From CAJXUU01 sp047628935 (GTDB taxonomy: Bacteria > Bacteroidota > Bacteroidia > Chitinophagales > Saprospiraceae), in contig JBLHWH010000002.1 of assembly GCA_047628935.1 (NCBI GenBank), positions 1 through 64,000 on the forward strand: 64,000 nucleotides of DNA, written 5' to 3'. Within the stretch, counting starts at the first letter, position 1, and each line of letters opens with the position of its first letter. The notes under the pieces were generated by a model, which did no database searches, had not been told where the DNA came from, and was given only the letters and a program-made list of their open reading frames with translations. Shown here one piece after another: positions 9,994-18,856 of the stretch. The position numbers were made by a program, and so were the translations under genes.

Positions 9994-11487
9994 TTATTTT
10001 GTTTTGTTTAGCACAACGGTTTGTATCGATTGTGCTCTTATAGTTGTTTTTTGATTATGAAGACCCATATTCAGATCAATTGAAAGCGGATATTCATTTT
10101 GATTTAAAATAACTAAAACTATTGATCCATCTGGATTTTCGACGCTTGTAAGTTGTATATCATCATTAGAAATAGAAAAGTCGATTCGTTTTGATCCCGG
10201 ACGTATAAATTTACTAAAATGAGCCATTGCATAATATAATGGTGTAATGTAAACTTCATCCATATCAGGATCTACTATAATAGGTGCTAGACACCAGTTT
10301 TTAAACCAATTTGGTCCCCCTTGACGATCCAATACCATATTCCAATCAATCCATCCGTCTACCCAATTATTTAAACATCCAATTATATCTCTTGCATATC
10401 GGTATACAGGTACATACTTGGGATGAAAATGTTTATCTTCTTCAGGAGCCCAATCCCATCCCCAGTCAGTCGCTTCTTTCTTCCAATACCAATCGTCTTC
10501 TTTCCAATGTGGAACTTCGGCATCAATACAACCTTCTGTTTCTATTAAGTATTTATCTGGTGCTTTATCATGAGCATATTGTAGCACTTCAGGAAAAACC
10601 TCATAGGTGCTAGCATACCAGTGAATTGCAGTTCCATCCATGTATTTTGAAGATTTCTCATCCTTGTACATAACATCTACCCATTCTTTTAGATGATCCC
10701 TATTCTGATCATAACCCAATATTTTTATATGAGAATGTCCATTAGATTCCAGACTGGGTCCCAAATGATCGTTAACAAATGCCGTCATTTCATCTGCGGA
10801 GTAATGCATGCTTTCCCAATTGTTTCCATTGCCTAGTGGTTCATTCTCTACGGTGACCCCCCAAATATCAATCCCCTCACTTTTATAAGCATCGATATAT
10901 TTAGAGAAAAATAATGACCAAGAATCATAATATTCAGGTAATAATTTACCACCTACCCATTTTTTATTGTCTTTCATCCAGGGTGGAGCTGTCCATGGTG
11001 ATGATATAATCTTAAATCCTTCAGACGAAACTGCCATGGCGTCTTTTATCATTGGAATTAGATCATCTTCATCTTCTTTTATTGAAAAGTCAGCCAAATC
11101 TTTATCTCCAGGAGTAGGTGCGTAAGAATAGTTACTTAGAGAAAAATCGCAAGAATTGATATGTGTTCTGGTTAAGGAATATTTCGCTCCATCATCTCCA
11201 AAATATGCATTAATAACTTTTTTTCTATTTACATCCCCTAACCTATTTAACAGATACGCCGAAGATTCAGTGAATGACCCTCCGATTCCTGTAATTGTTT
11301 GATATGTAACTTCTGGATTTAGACTCACCCTCACCGATTTGGTTGCTTTTTCAAAAGTTTCCAATTGTTTCATTGAATTCCCAGCGGCTGAAGTTTCGTA
11401 CACCTTACTTTCCCATACGTCAGAGTTATTATTACAATTGATCATAAATATTGATAATAAAAGTATTAGGTAAAAATGTATACGCAT
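9994..11487 (-). CDS. GH30 glycoside hydrolase, lipoprotein (probable beta-1,6-glucanase)
   Basis: 497 residues. The N-terminus is a lipoprotein signal peptide with lipobox 'FMINC' (Cys18), so it is exported and anchored in the outer or inner membrane. The GH30 catalytic domain shows 'GIGGSFTESSA', 'SSPWTAPPWMK', the acid/base in 'VTVENEPLGNG' (about E216) and the nucleophile in 'LIETEGCI' (about E318), followed by the small beta-rich domain. Bacterial GH30 enzymes in laminarin clusters remove beta-1,6-linked glucosyl branches, which fits the GH17-rich context here. Glucosylceramidase activity is the alternative family function. The spacing of 6 bases from the upstream GH17 supports one transcript. 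Confidence 0.88.
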   Translation of the reverse strand: MRIHFYLILLLSIFMINCNNNSDVWESKVYETSAAGNSMKQLETFEKATKSVRVSLNPEVTYQTITGIGGSFTESSAYLLNRLGDVNRKKVINAYFGDDGAKYSLTRTHINSCDFSLSNYSYAPTPGDKDLADFSIKEDEDDLIPMIKDAMAVSSEGFKIISSPWTAPPWMKDNKKWVGGKLLPEYYDSWSLFFSKYIDAYKSEGIDIWGVTVENEPLGNGNNWESMHYSADEMTAFVNDHLGPSLESNGHSHIKILGYDQNRDHLKEWVDVMYKDEKSSKYMDGTAIHWYASTYEVFPEVLQYAHDKAPDKYLIETEGCIDAEVPHWKEDDWYWKKEATDWGWDWAPEEDKHFHPKYVPVYRYARDIIGCLNNWVDGWIDWNMVLDRQGGPNWFKNWCLAPIIVDPDMDEVYITPLYYAMAHFSKFIRPGSKRIDFSISNDDIQLTSVENPDGSIVLVILNQNEYPLSIDLNMGLHNQKTTIRAQSIQTVVLNKTK

Positions 11488-11493
11488 GACTCT

Positions 11494-12792
11494 CTATTTT
11501 TGAGTTATTTCATTATTAGGTATAAATACAGTTTCTAATAATTTCTCTAATTGCCCGTTAAATGTTTTTTTCATAGATGATTCTCCTCTTCGAAGCTGTT
11601 TTGACTTAAGTAAATTTACAGAATCCCATAATGCATATTTGGCTTGACCATCACTTGTAAATAATCCGAAGTGATTCTCCGACCCATTTGGATGTTCAGC
11701 ATCTTTCCATTTCTCATCAAATGCCTCAAAATAGAAGCAACTAATGCTGTCAGTATCTGTCCAGGCTCGCATTTTATGATAATATAATGCTTGCTTGTAC
11801 TCATCACATGCTCTCGATCCTTCAGGGCCATAGAAGCCACCTGAGTAACTCGCCCAACCTGTTTCCCCGATGTGGATAGGTTTTTCTATTCCTATTTTCA
11901 TAGTGTAATTTTCTACAGCCTGATATTGATATTGAGCATAAGAAAGAGCCCGCGTCATCAAAGTATCTATTTGCATTTCAATGGAATCGCCAGTGTTCGT
12001 TAGCACTTTGTTCCAAAATGCAGGGTTGTGATGCGTATCATGCATAGGATAAGTATGCATTGAGATATAGTCAACTTCTGTAATGAGAGAATCCAATGTT
12101 GGCACATGGTATTCGTCAGAACCTCCTCCCCAAGATGCGAAATTATCTGAACTTGTAATCCACAGATCTTTTGATAGATCACCCTTAGCTTTAAGTTCTT
12201 GTAGATGTCTGACCCATTTAAGAATGATTCCTGGTTCCACATAATATGAGGCTGCCCACTTTACCATGGCTTCATTACCTACAGCAATAATTTTCACTAT
12301 TTCGGGGTGTTTGTTAGCTAGTTTTACAGCTTCACCAATTTCAACCTCGTTTTTGTTACTTTCGACAGTATGATCAGGGCTTAGTTCAGTGAAAGCATTT
12401 TTGCAATTGATCCACGCACCAAGCATTACATACATTTCAAATTCAGCATTTTCAGATGTCAACTCTGCTATAGCTTTTAATATATTGGATGCATGTGGGA
12501 GATGTACATTATAAGTACGAATCAACTTAATACCCAATTCCGATAAGATCTCTAAATCCTCCTTGATGTCAGAAATACTAGGTTGAATATCTCTTGAACT
12601 CATCCTATAACCTCCATAAGAAATAGCCTGATATTCTGGATTCCCAAGGATGTCCTGAGCGGTTACAGGTTTAGTTAAAATCTGCTCTGTAGTTTTTTGC
12701 TTGCAGGCAAAAATAGTAATGGATATAAATACAAAGACAAGAAATAATTTAACGCTACCCAATCCAACTCTATATTTATATCCCTTTTTCAT
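11494..12792 (-). CDS. GH17 glycoside hydrolase, lipoprotein
   Basis: 432 residues with a lipoprotein signal peptide (hydrophobic segment 14-28, Cys30). The GH17 barrel has its acid/base in 'IAVGNEAMVKW' (about E174) and its nucleophile in 'IHIGETGWASYSGG' (about E310). Compared with the soluble GH17 at 5698-6648 it carries extra loop sequence, for example the Gly/Asp-rich 'SWGGGSDEYHVPTLD' segment and an insertion around residues 255-300, plus a C-terminal tail of about 40 residues. It is exported and membrane-anchored, so it is probably an extracytoplasmic beta-1,3-glucanase feeding the transporter. It lies 6 bases from both neighbours in the operon. Confidence 0.88.
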   Translation of the reverse strand: MKKGYKYRVGLGSVKLFLVFVFISITIFACKQKTTEQILTKPVTAQDILGNPEYQAISYGGYRMSSRDIQPSISDIKEDLEILSELGIKLIRTYNVHLPHASNILKAIAELTSENAEFEMYVMLGAWINCKNAFTELSPDHTVESNKNEVEIGEAVKLANKHPEIVKIIAVGNEAMVKWAASYYVEPGIILKWVRHLQELKAKGDLSKDLWITSSDNFASWGGGSDEYHVPTLDSLITEVDYISMHTYPMHDTHHNPAFWNKVLTNTGDSIEMQIDTLMTRALSYAQYQYQAVENYTMKIGIEKPIHIGETGWASYSGGFYGPEGSRACDEYKQALYYHKMRAWTDTDSISCFYFEAFDEKWKDAEHPNGSENHFGLFTSDGQAKYALWDSVNLLKSKQLRRGESSMKKTFNGQLEKLLETVFIPNNEITQK

Positions 12793-12798
12793 AATTTT

Positions 12799-15700
12799 CT
12801 ATCTGAGTTTAGCTGTATCTAAATAAACTTGAATTTGTTTTACATCTCCTTGTCGTTGAAATAATGCATTACTAAGCTCAGAATCAAGATTTAGATTATT
12901 AAATTGATGTATTGAATCATCACTTTTTATTACCTCTATTTTTTCATAGTCAGCCATTGTATATACTATAGGAACTTGACAATATGTAAATGCTAAGGAT
13001 CCTACATTCAAGAGTACAGTCTGATTCTCACTATTCAAATCGATATAGTCAAATTTAGTTTCTTGCATAAGGAACTCATTTTTTCTTAGTAGACTTGGTT
13101 TAAAGTGCAACTTGCGATCATGCACAAAGACACCTAACTCTCCAAATCTACTTAAAATATCTTCTTTTACTTGTCCGGTCATTCCCGGTTGCTGAGCTCC
13201 CTTACTAGCTGGAGTATGTGAGTATGGATCTGTTGGAAACGCTCCATACAATGAAGGAGATTTATGCACCCCTATTCCTTCATTAATTTCGTAAAAATGT
13301 TCCATTAACCTGCCCATTATTGATGGATCCGTATCCTCTTGTATTGCTTTAAGACAACATTCTTGTACAGCTAATAAGAGCTTTGAAACCATGTGCCAAT
13401 AGATAGAACCAAGTCCCTCGTAACCATAGAAGGTTCCTGATCTTCCTGTGAATGCTTTATGATTGAAGACTTCTTCAAATATCTTAGACATTTGATCTTT
13501 TTCTTTCTTTACTAATTCACTATAAGGACCATCAGCTATTTCATCTAATGCACTCAATAAATCATTGACATTTCTAAAATTACCATTAAAATGGATTTTC
13601 CCGAAAACATCTTTTTCAACTATCGTTGAGTCATTATCAGAGATCATTTTAGTTAGCAAAGCAGACCCTTTTGCAGAATTTTCTGGTATTATATTTTTAT
13701 CAAGAAAACCTTTCAAAGTTTTATTGGGATATAGAATGTAGCTGTATTGATCTTCTCTGAATAAAGCACTACTTTTCAGGCTGTCCAATACAGACAGTGC
13801 TTCTTCAGCCTCTAAAAAACCAGAACTTAATACAGCAACTTGACCTTCTAGCATCTCACTTAAATATGAGATGTGTACGCTTTTAGGTTGTACCGTTAAT
13901 AGATTATAGGCATGATAAAGACCATCTGACCGTTTATTTCCCCTAATGGTGTGGTCAAGATGAGTAAGGGTAGCATCTACAAACCGTTTTATTCCTGATA
14001 CGCTGATACTGCGTTTAGCACCATAAAATGACTTCTCATAAATACGTATTCTGTATTCAGAAGCTGCAATCCCAAGCTGATCTAAAACTTCTTTTCGTTT
14101 CTCATCTGATACTTGCTCGTCGTAAATATCTTGATTATCTTCTAACGTTTGACGCACCTTTTTATAAAAATCAAGCAACTCGCTAGAAACTTTTATTTCG
14201 TCTACATTAGCAGAATCAAGTAGATTGTTGAAAAAATGTAGGAATCGTCTTAGATAGTATAGCGTTACCATAGATATCCCATTGCCCACTAATGCGTTAT
14301 TCGCATCATTCCACTCAGGACGTTGCGTATTCATCCAAATTCCACCTTCCGGCACATAGTTAGATAGTTTGGCTAAAACAGTCGCTAATATTTTTTCAAT
14401 TAGATTTACAGAATGAATATCTCCACTTTCATTTGTGAGTAACGCACCATCGGCGCCCATTTCTTCTCTTCGAAGTCTTATATTAACATCAAGCTCTTCA
14501 TCAAATTCAATTGTATCCTTAGGGTCATTTAATATTGATTCATAAGGCTTGATTTTGTATGGAACATTAGCATAGACAAACAACTCTTTGGTAAAATATT
14601 CAGATAATTTACCAGGTTGGTGCCGCTCAATAAATTCTAAAAATTTAAGCAAATAAATAATCTGATGATCACCCCAATAGCCTATATAAGACCAAGGATC
14701 ATCAGGCTCTGAAATCTCCCAATCAAAACCATCTTTTGTAATACGATATGGATTATACCCATCAAAAGTTGAGGCATTAAGAAATCTCAAAATCATTCCT
14801 TCAATAAAGTCGGGATATGAATGAACCATCGCTTCCCAATTCTGGAAAATATCTCTCCAATTGCCTTCATAATCGAGTATCTTAGATCCATCCTTTTCAT
14901 TGACCATATTTATAGAAAAGCGATTCCAAGGCCTACTCGGGTCTCCATGTCTTCTGCTAAATTTTAGAGGTAAGTACTCTATTGCTAGCCGTTTTAAATG
15001 AGGAGCTTTAATATCATCTAATAATTTTCGCAATTCGTGTATGGTAAAAGTTTCAGGAAGTGAATCCATAAAACCCTTGTGTGCATCATATACTTCTTGA
15101 TTGGCAAGTTGAATATTACGTTGAAAATCCCACCTTTCAATTGTGTAATTGTCATCAAAGATTCCGCCTCTCATATTGTTGAAAAGAACATTGGCAAAGT
15201 GTCTAGTATCTCTAAATCTATCCGCAGTACATTGAAGTCCATCCGCCGCTGCGTTTAAGAGAATCAACTTTTCTTTACCTAGCTCAATGTTTTCAATTAC
15301 TTCTTTAGCTATATTTCCATTCGTACTAATATTATGAATAAGCCCCGCTACTTTAGATTGAGTTTGGTGGACATTCGCAACTATAGACCATTTTTTATCC
15401 TGACTAGGCGATAAGGAAACTGAATCCACAACAAAATAAGCACCTCGTTCCCCTTTCACATCAATTTCCTGATGTATTGCAGATTGATCTCGAAATGATT
15501 GCAGTTGCAATGAGGAAAGTAGGTAGATAGGATCCTCAAGCCCCATAGACCATGCAACATTGGATTTCAATGCTTCACTAGGTTCTGCCTTGTCGACAAT
15601 AATTGCACTTAATGCAAAAATACCTAAGCCAGACTTTTCATGAAGTTCACTTCTTTTATAGGCATCCACTAGATTACTAGTAGAACTCTGAAGATCGCTC

Positions 15701-16236
15701 GGTACTCCGTATGGCAATATATTTTGAAGTCCGTCTAAAAATGTAATATTTAGATCACCTTCAGAATGATTTGTCAATCTAGATTCCCTAACAAAACCAA
15801 AGTCATAGCTCGAACACCATTCATATGTAAATGTTACTCCAAGATCATGGTTAACTTCCTCGAACTTCACTTTGTTACCACATCTATTTTTATATAGATT
15901 TCGGCTAGTGCTGTATTTATCTTCACCCCTTATAGAAAAGGGCTCCCAAACATGAATACTATCATTTTTAGTTACTTGAAGAATTGTTTTACTGCCAGTA
16001 TTCTCCGATGATTCAGTGATTTTATCATCTGTGTAATAAGGAAATAAAGAATAATATGCATTCTTCCTACCAGCTGATAATCCTCCAGTACTAGAAATAA
16101 ACATCCAGTGATCTGAGTCGCTTACAATACTCATGAAGAATGGGCGCATCAAATCATTATTACTTATTTTATAGTAGACATCTCCACTATCCTTAATTTC
16201 TTCTATATCTACAATCTCTCTCTTAATCTTCAACAT
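12799..16236 (-). CDS. GH149-like beta-1,3-oligoglucan phosphorylase
   Basis: 1145 residues with no signal peptide, so cytoplasmic. The size and architecture (N-terminal beta-sandwich, then a long (alpha/alpha)-barrel) and the motif 'RPEWNDANNALVGNG' near residue 640 match family GH149, relatives of the GH94/GH161 phosphorylases, where the Asp of the WND-type motif is the general acid. GH149 enzymes phosphorolyse beta-1,3-gluco-oligosaccharides to glucose-1-phosphate. This fits the operon, because cytoplasmic GH17 enzymes would supply the oligosaccharides and phosphorolysis saves ATP. Late segments such as 'FTGRSGTFYGYEGLGSIYWHM' and 'SPSLYGAFPTDPYSHTP' resemble the phosphate and substrate region of these phosphorylases. 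The family assignment is from memory of the architecture. A GH94-like cyclic glucan-type protein is the alternative. Confidence 0.75.
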   Translation of the reverse strand: MLKIKREIVDIEEIKDSGDVYYKISNNDLMRPFFMSIVSDSDHWMFISSTGGLSAGRKNAYYSLFPYYTDDKITESSENTGSKTILQVTKNDSIHVWEPFSIRGEDKYSTSRNLYKNRCGNKVKFEEVNHDLGVTFTYEWCSSYDFGFVRESRLTNHSEGDLNITFLDGLQNILPYGVPSDLQSSTSNLVDAYKRSELHEKSGLGIFALSAIIVDKAEPSEALKSNVAWSMGLEDPIYLLSSLQLQSFRDQSAIHQEIDVKGERGAYFVVDSVSLSPSQDKKWSIVANVHQTQSKVAGLIHNISTNGNIAKEVIENIELGKEKLILLNAAADGLQCTADRFRDTRHFANVLFNNMRGGIFDDNYTIERWDFQRNIQLANQEVYDAHKGFMDSLPETFTIHELRKLLDDIKAPHLKRLAIEYLPLKFSRRHGDPSRPWNRFSINMVNEKDGSKILDYEGNWRDIFQNWEAMVHSYPDFIEGMILRFLNASTFDGYNPYRITKDGFDWEISEPDDPWSYIGYWGDHQIIYLLKFLEFIERHQPGKLSEYFTKELFVYANVPYKIKPYESILNDPKDTIEFDEELDVNIRLRREEMGADGALLTNESGDIHSVNLIEKILATVLAKLSNYVPEGGIWMNTQRPEWNDANNALVGNGISMVTLYYLRRFLHFFNNLLDSANVDEIKVSSELLDFYKKVRQTLEDNQDIYDEQVSDEKRKEVLDQLGIAASEYRIRIYEKSFYGAKRSISVSGIKRFVDATLTHLDHTIRGNKRSDGLYHAYNLLTVQPKSVHISYLSEMLEGQVAVLSSGFLEAEEALSVLDSLKSSALFREDQYSYILYPNKTLKGFLDKNIIPENSAKGSALLTKMISDNDSTIVEKDVFGKIHFNGNFRNVNDLLSALDEIADGPYSELVKKEKDQMSKIFEEVFNHKAFTGRSGTFYGYEGLGSIYWHMVSKLLLAVQECCLKAIQEDTDPSIMGRLMEHFYEINEGIGVHKSPSLYGAFPTDPYSHTPASKGAQQPGMTGQVKEDILSRFGELGVFVHDRKLHFKPSLLRKNEFLMQETKFDYIDLNSENQTVLLNVGSLAFTYCQVPIVYTMADYEKIEVIKSDDSIHQFNNLNLDSELSNALFQRQGDVKQIQVYLDTAKLR

Positions 16237-16393
16237 TTAGAATTTTCGGTTTTCAAAACATATTTAATTCTTTATAGAAAGTCATATCTCTACAAAAGAT
16301 TAATTATTTAACATCATGTACTTTTACAACATAAAACTAGTTTTTTTTTGATTAAAGCTTCAAAACTTACTAAATTTCTTGTAAATTTTATCA

Positions 16394-17668
16394 TCAACGA
16401 TCACTTATTGAGGATAGGGGGATCTCATCAAAATATTTATCAACATCACATTCTTTAAGCTCTCCATTATAGACGTTTAATTGATGTGCTTCTTTAAGCG
16501 CATAATAGGCAGCTCTAGGAAACAATTCATATAGGCCTTTATCATTACTTTTACCTTTAGCACAGATCCCAAACCACTCTTCATTCATATTATTAGATCC
16601 GTTTTTGGTATCAATACTATATCCATCACTCATCCAACTCGAAGCTGTATTATGAATGTCAAGATCTACCGTTTGTCCTCTTTTCCACCAACCATCACTA
16701 AATTGAAAAGTAAACCCACCAATTGAATTCCCAACGCCACCTAATCCAGCGGCATTTCTGTATATCTCCCTCCAATTATTCACCATATAATAAGCTTGCA
16801 TATCTTGATCTTCCCTATCTTTTAATGAATTGAAAGCATCTGATCCAAACTCAGCAAACAGAATAGGTTTATTGAGCTTTTTCTTTACCTTTTTGAATGC
16901 ATCACTGAATGTTACGCCTCTATACATATTGGTAGCATATATATCAATATCCTTACAATGCTCGGCAACTAAGTCCAAATACAATAAGTCTCCATTGCAA
17001 ATTGCGATTGGATGATTATCATCTATTTTTTTCATCGCTAGAACTGCTTCGTTCATAACTTTGTACATAGCTGTCGCTCTTGTAATTACAGTACCTTCCG
17101 TTTCTATAGGAATATCTTCTGTTTCAGCACCTCCCCACGATAGTCCATAATTGTTTTCATTGCCTAACATGAAAAGAAGTAGTCCTGGAGTACTTTTGAA
17201 TTCATCCATAAGTGCCTTCGCCTCTTTTAATAAAAATTTCCGAACAGCTGGATCAGAATATTCTGTGTTTGCCATATAAATACCATCTATGGTAAGACCA
17301 TACCTACCAAAAGAGTGATTTAGCATCGTATAAATACCGTAATTTTCATAAATATAACTGACCCATTTGGGTTGGACCCCTGTATATAATCTTATAGTAT
17401 TAACTCCCATATTTTTAAGAAGGGTCATTTCTGATTCCAATGCTGACTTTATAAAACTGTCTGACTTCCCCCAAATATTATATGAATAGTTCATACCAAT
17501 TGGGATATAATCCCAATTCATGCCGTTGATCATAAATGGACTGCCATTTACCATGAGCGTCATTTCTTGTTTGTTATTCTTTATAGACACTTTTTGAGAT
17601 TGGCTAAAAAGTGAGGCGGTCATAATAAAAACGCTTAGGACAAATGCGAATAGTATTTTTATTTTCAC
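16394..17668 (-). CDS. Secreted clan GH-A glycoside hydrolase, family uncertain
   Basis: 424 residues with a classical signal peptide (about residues 1-22, ending 'SLFSQS'). The fold is a (beta/alpha)8 barrel resembling the catalytic domain of GH2 or a GH5-like enzyme standing alone. 'GMNWDYIPIGMNY' opens the barrel, 'FMLGNENNYGLSWGG' carries the Asn-Glu acid/base pair (about E171), and 'ILFAEFGSDAF' carries the nucleophile (about E274). It is the first gene of the minus-strand glucan operon, 157 bases ahead of the phosphorylase gene. Context suggests a beta-glucan-active periplasmic or surface enzyme. I cannot assign the CAZy family with confidence. Confidence 0.75.
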   Translation of the reverse strand: MKIKILFAFVLSVFIMTASLFSQSQKVSIKNNKQEMTLMVNGSPFMINGMNWDYIPIGMNYSYNIWGKSDSFIKSALESEMTLLKNMGVNTIRLYTGVQPKWVSYIYENYGIYTMLNHSFGRYGLTIDGIYMANTEYSDPAVRKFLLKEAKALMDEFKSTPGLLLFMLGNENNYGLSWGGAETEDIPIETEGTVITRATAMYKVMNEAVLAMKKIDDNHPIAICNGDLLYLDLVAEHCKDIDIYATNMYRGVTFSDAFKKVKKKLNKPILFAEFGSDAFNSLKDREDQDMQAYYMVNNWREIYRNAAGLGGVGNSIGGFTFQFSDGWWKRGQTVDLDIHNTASSWMSDGYSIDTKNGSNNMNEEWFGICAKGKSNDKGLYELFPRAAYYALKEAHQLNVYNGELKECDVDKYFDEIPLSSISDR

Positions 17669-17708
17669 AACTTTAGTTTATTTTTATTATCAATTCTAAT
17701 TTTATTTC

Positions 17709-17765
17709 CAAACAATAACTCGTGAATGTATAAAAAAAATAATTTTTCATATGAATAATTGTTTG
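17709..17765. promoter_or_regulatory. Inverted repeat upstream of the glucan operon, possible operator
   Basis: CAAACAAT at 17709-17716 and its complement ATTGTTTG at 17758-17765 flank an AT-rich stretch, 40-100 bases upstream of the first operon gene (start 17668). On the minus strand the inner arm reads TATTGTTTG, close to the Bacteroidota -7 box TAnnTTTG but one base too long. It could be the operon promoter/operator. No regulator gene is adjacent. The interpretation is weak. Confidence 0.25.
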
Positions 17766-18101
17766 TTTACTTTTATATACAATTATCATCATTAAAAATC
17801 ATGATAAGAAATAGTTGCAGTAATAACTTGTTATTCAGTAAGTTGATAGACTTCTTTAAAGCAGTCTTAGTTTATCGGCTGTATTAAAGATGAATTTGAT
17901 GTGCCATTCCGATTAAGCTTTGTAACCTTATTATAATGAGAATCAACAACGGCTAACAGTTAAGAATAGAATGAATATGCCAAAGTAATATCATCGTTAC
18001 CAAAAAGATACGGATCTAATCATTTATTAGAAAATCAGAGAAAAATGTAATCCCTTTTGATTATAAATCGAAAAATATACATATTAATAAAGCCGATTTA
18101 C

Positions 18102-18131
18102 AAAAAAAAGATCACAGATTAATCTGTGATC
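18102..18131 (-). terminator. Intrinsic terminator of the DUF4440 lipoprotein gene
   Basis: A perfect 11-bp self-complementary arm (GATCACAGATT and its mirror, 18110-18131) is followed on the minus strand by a run of eight Ts (18102-18109). It lies about 145 bases past the stop of the gene at 18276-18764. Confidence 0.8.
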
Positions 18132-18275
18132 TTTTGTCATTTATATACAATATTATTTAAATAGAAAATCAATACAACTCGTAAGAAATTACTGTAACGC
18201 GCAGCTTTGGATCATTTTATTACTTTAGTTTTTCCGACACCATTGTTGATTAGATGTACTGAAGTATCTTTTAAA

Positions 18276-18764
18276 TTACATTCCTGACTTAGCAGGTGAT
18301 GTAGTGATAGACATATCTCTCACACATAAATATTTTCCATCCACTTTCTGGAAATAGGACATATAATTTCCGTTATCTACAGCCTTTCCACCGACATCAA
18401 ATTCTGTCCAAGATCCAATTTCAACTGCAGTAATCCCTTCTGCAAATAGATCAACAATTTCGTACACTTTATAATTTCCTGTCGTATCTTTTGCAATATT
18501 ACTTGCAATATTTTTTGTAATGGCTGCTTTACCTGAAAGGGGCTGCATATTTCTACTATAGTTTATTGCGTCATTGCTATAATAGGCAGCAACAGCATTT
18601 GCGTCCTTAGCTTTTTCACCCGCAGCAAAGGCATCCTCCATTGCTTGAACCTCGACTCTTATCTTGTCCATATCAAGGACTTCCTTTTTTTCTGTAGCTG
18701 CACAAGATGAAAGAATCAATACCACAAATGTCAAAAATCCAATTAACCTAATGTTTAGTCTCAT
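18276..18764 (-). CDS. DUF4440 / SnoaL-like (NTF2 fold) lipoprotein
   Basis: 162 residues. The signal peptide ends in the lipobox 'LILSSC' (Cys21). The mature part matches the DUF4440/SgcJ-type NTF2-like fold: an N-terminal helix 'MEDAFAAGEKAKDANAVAAYYSNDA', then 'INYSRNMQPLSGKAAI' and the beta-sheet with 'IGSWTEFDVGGK' and 'GNYMSYFQKVDGKYLCVRDM'. Such proteins are small ketosteroid-isomerase-like domains, and most have no known substrate. It is a monocistronic gene with its own terminator, upstream of a transposon remnant. A role in the neighbouring glucan operon is not indicated. Confidence 0.8.
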   Translation of the reverse strand: MRLNIRLIGFLTFVVLILSSCAATEKKEVLDMDKIRVEVQAMEDAFAAGEKAKDANAVAAYYSNDAINYSRNMQPLSGKAAITKNIASNIAKDTTGNYKVYEIVDLFAEGITAVEIGSWTEFDVGGKAVDNGNYMSYFQKVDGKYLCVRDMSITTSPAKSGM

Positions 18765-18856
18765 AATATTTATTTATTTTTTATAAATTTAATATACTAC
18801 TTAAGATTGAGAATAAATAATTTGACTGCTTTTATAATTCCTGAATACAATATAAT

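Larger units (their letters stand above)
17669..18275. other. Divergence/termination spacer without genes
   Basis: About 600 bases with no plausible coding frame. It holds the possible operator of the glucan operon (17709-17765) and the terminator of the DUF4440 gene (18102-18131). Nothing else was recognised. Confidence 0.5.
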
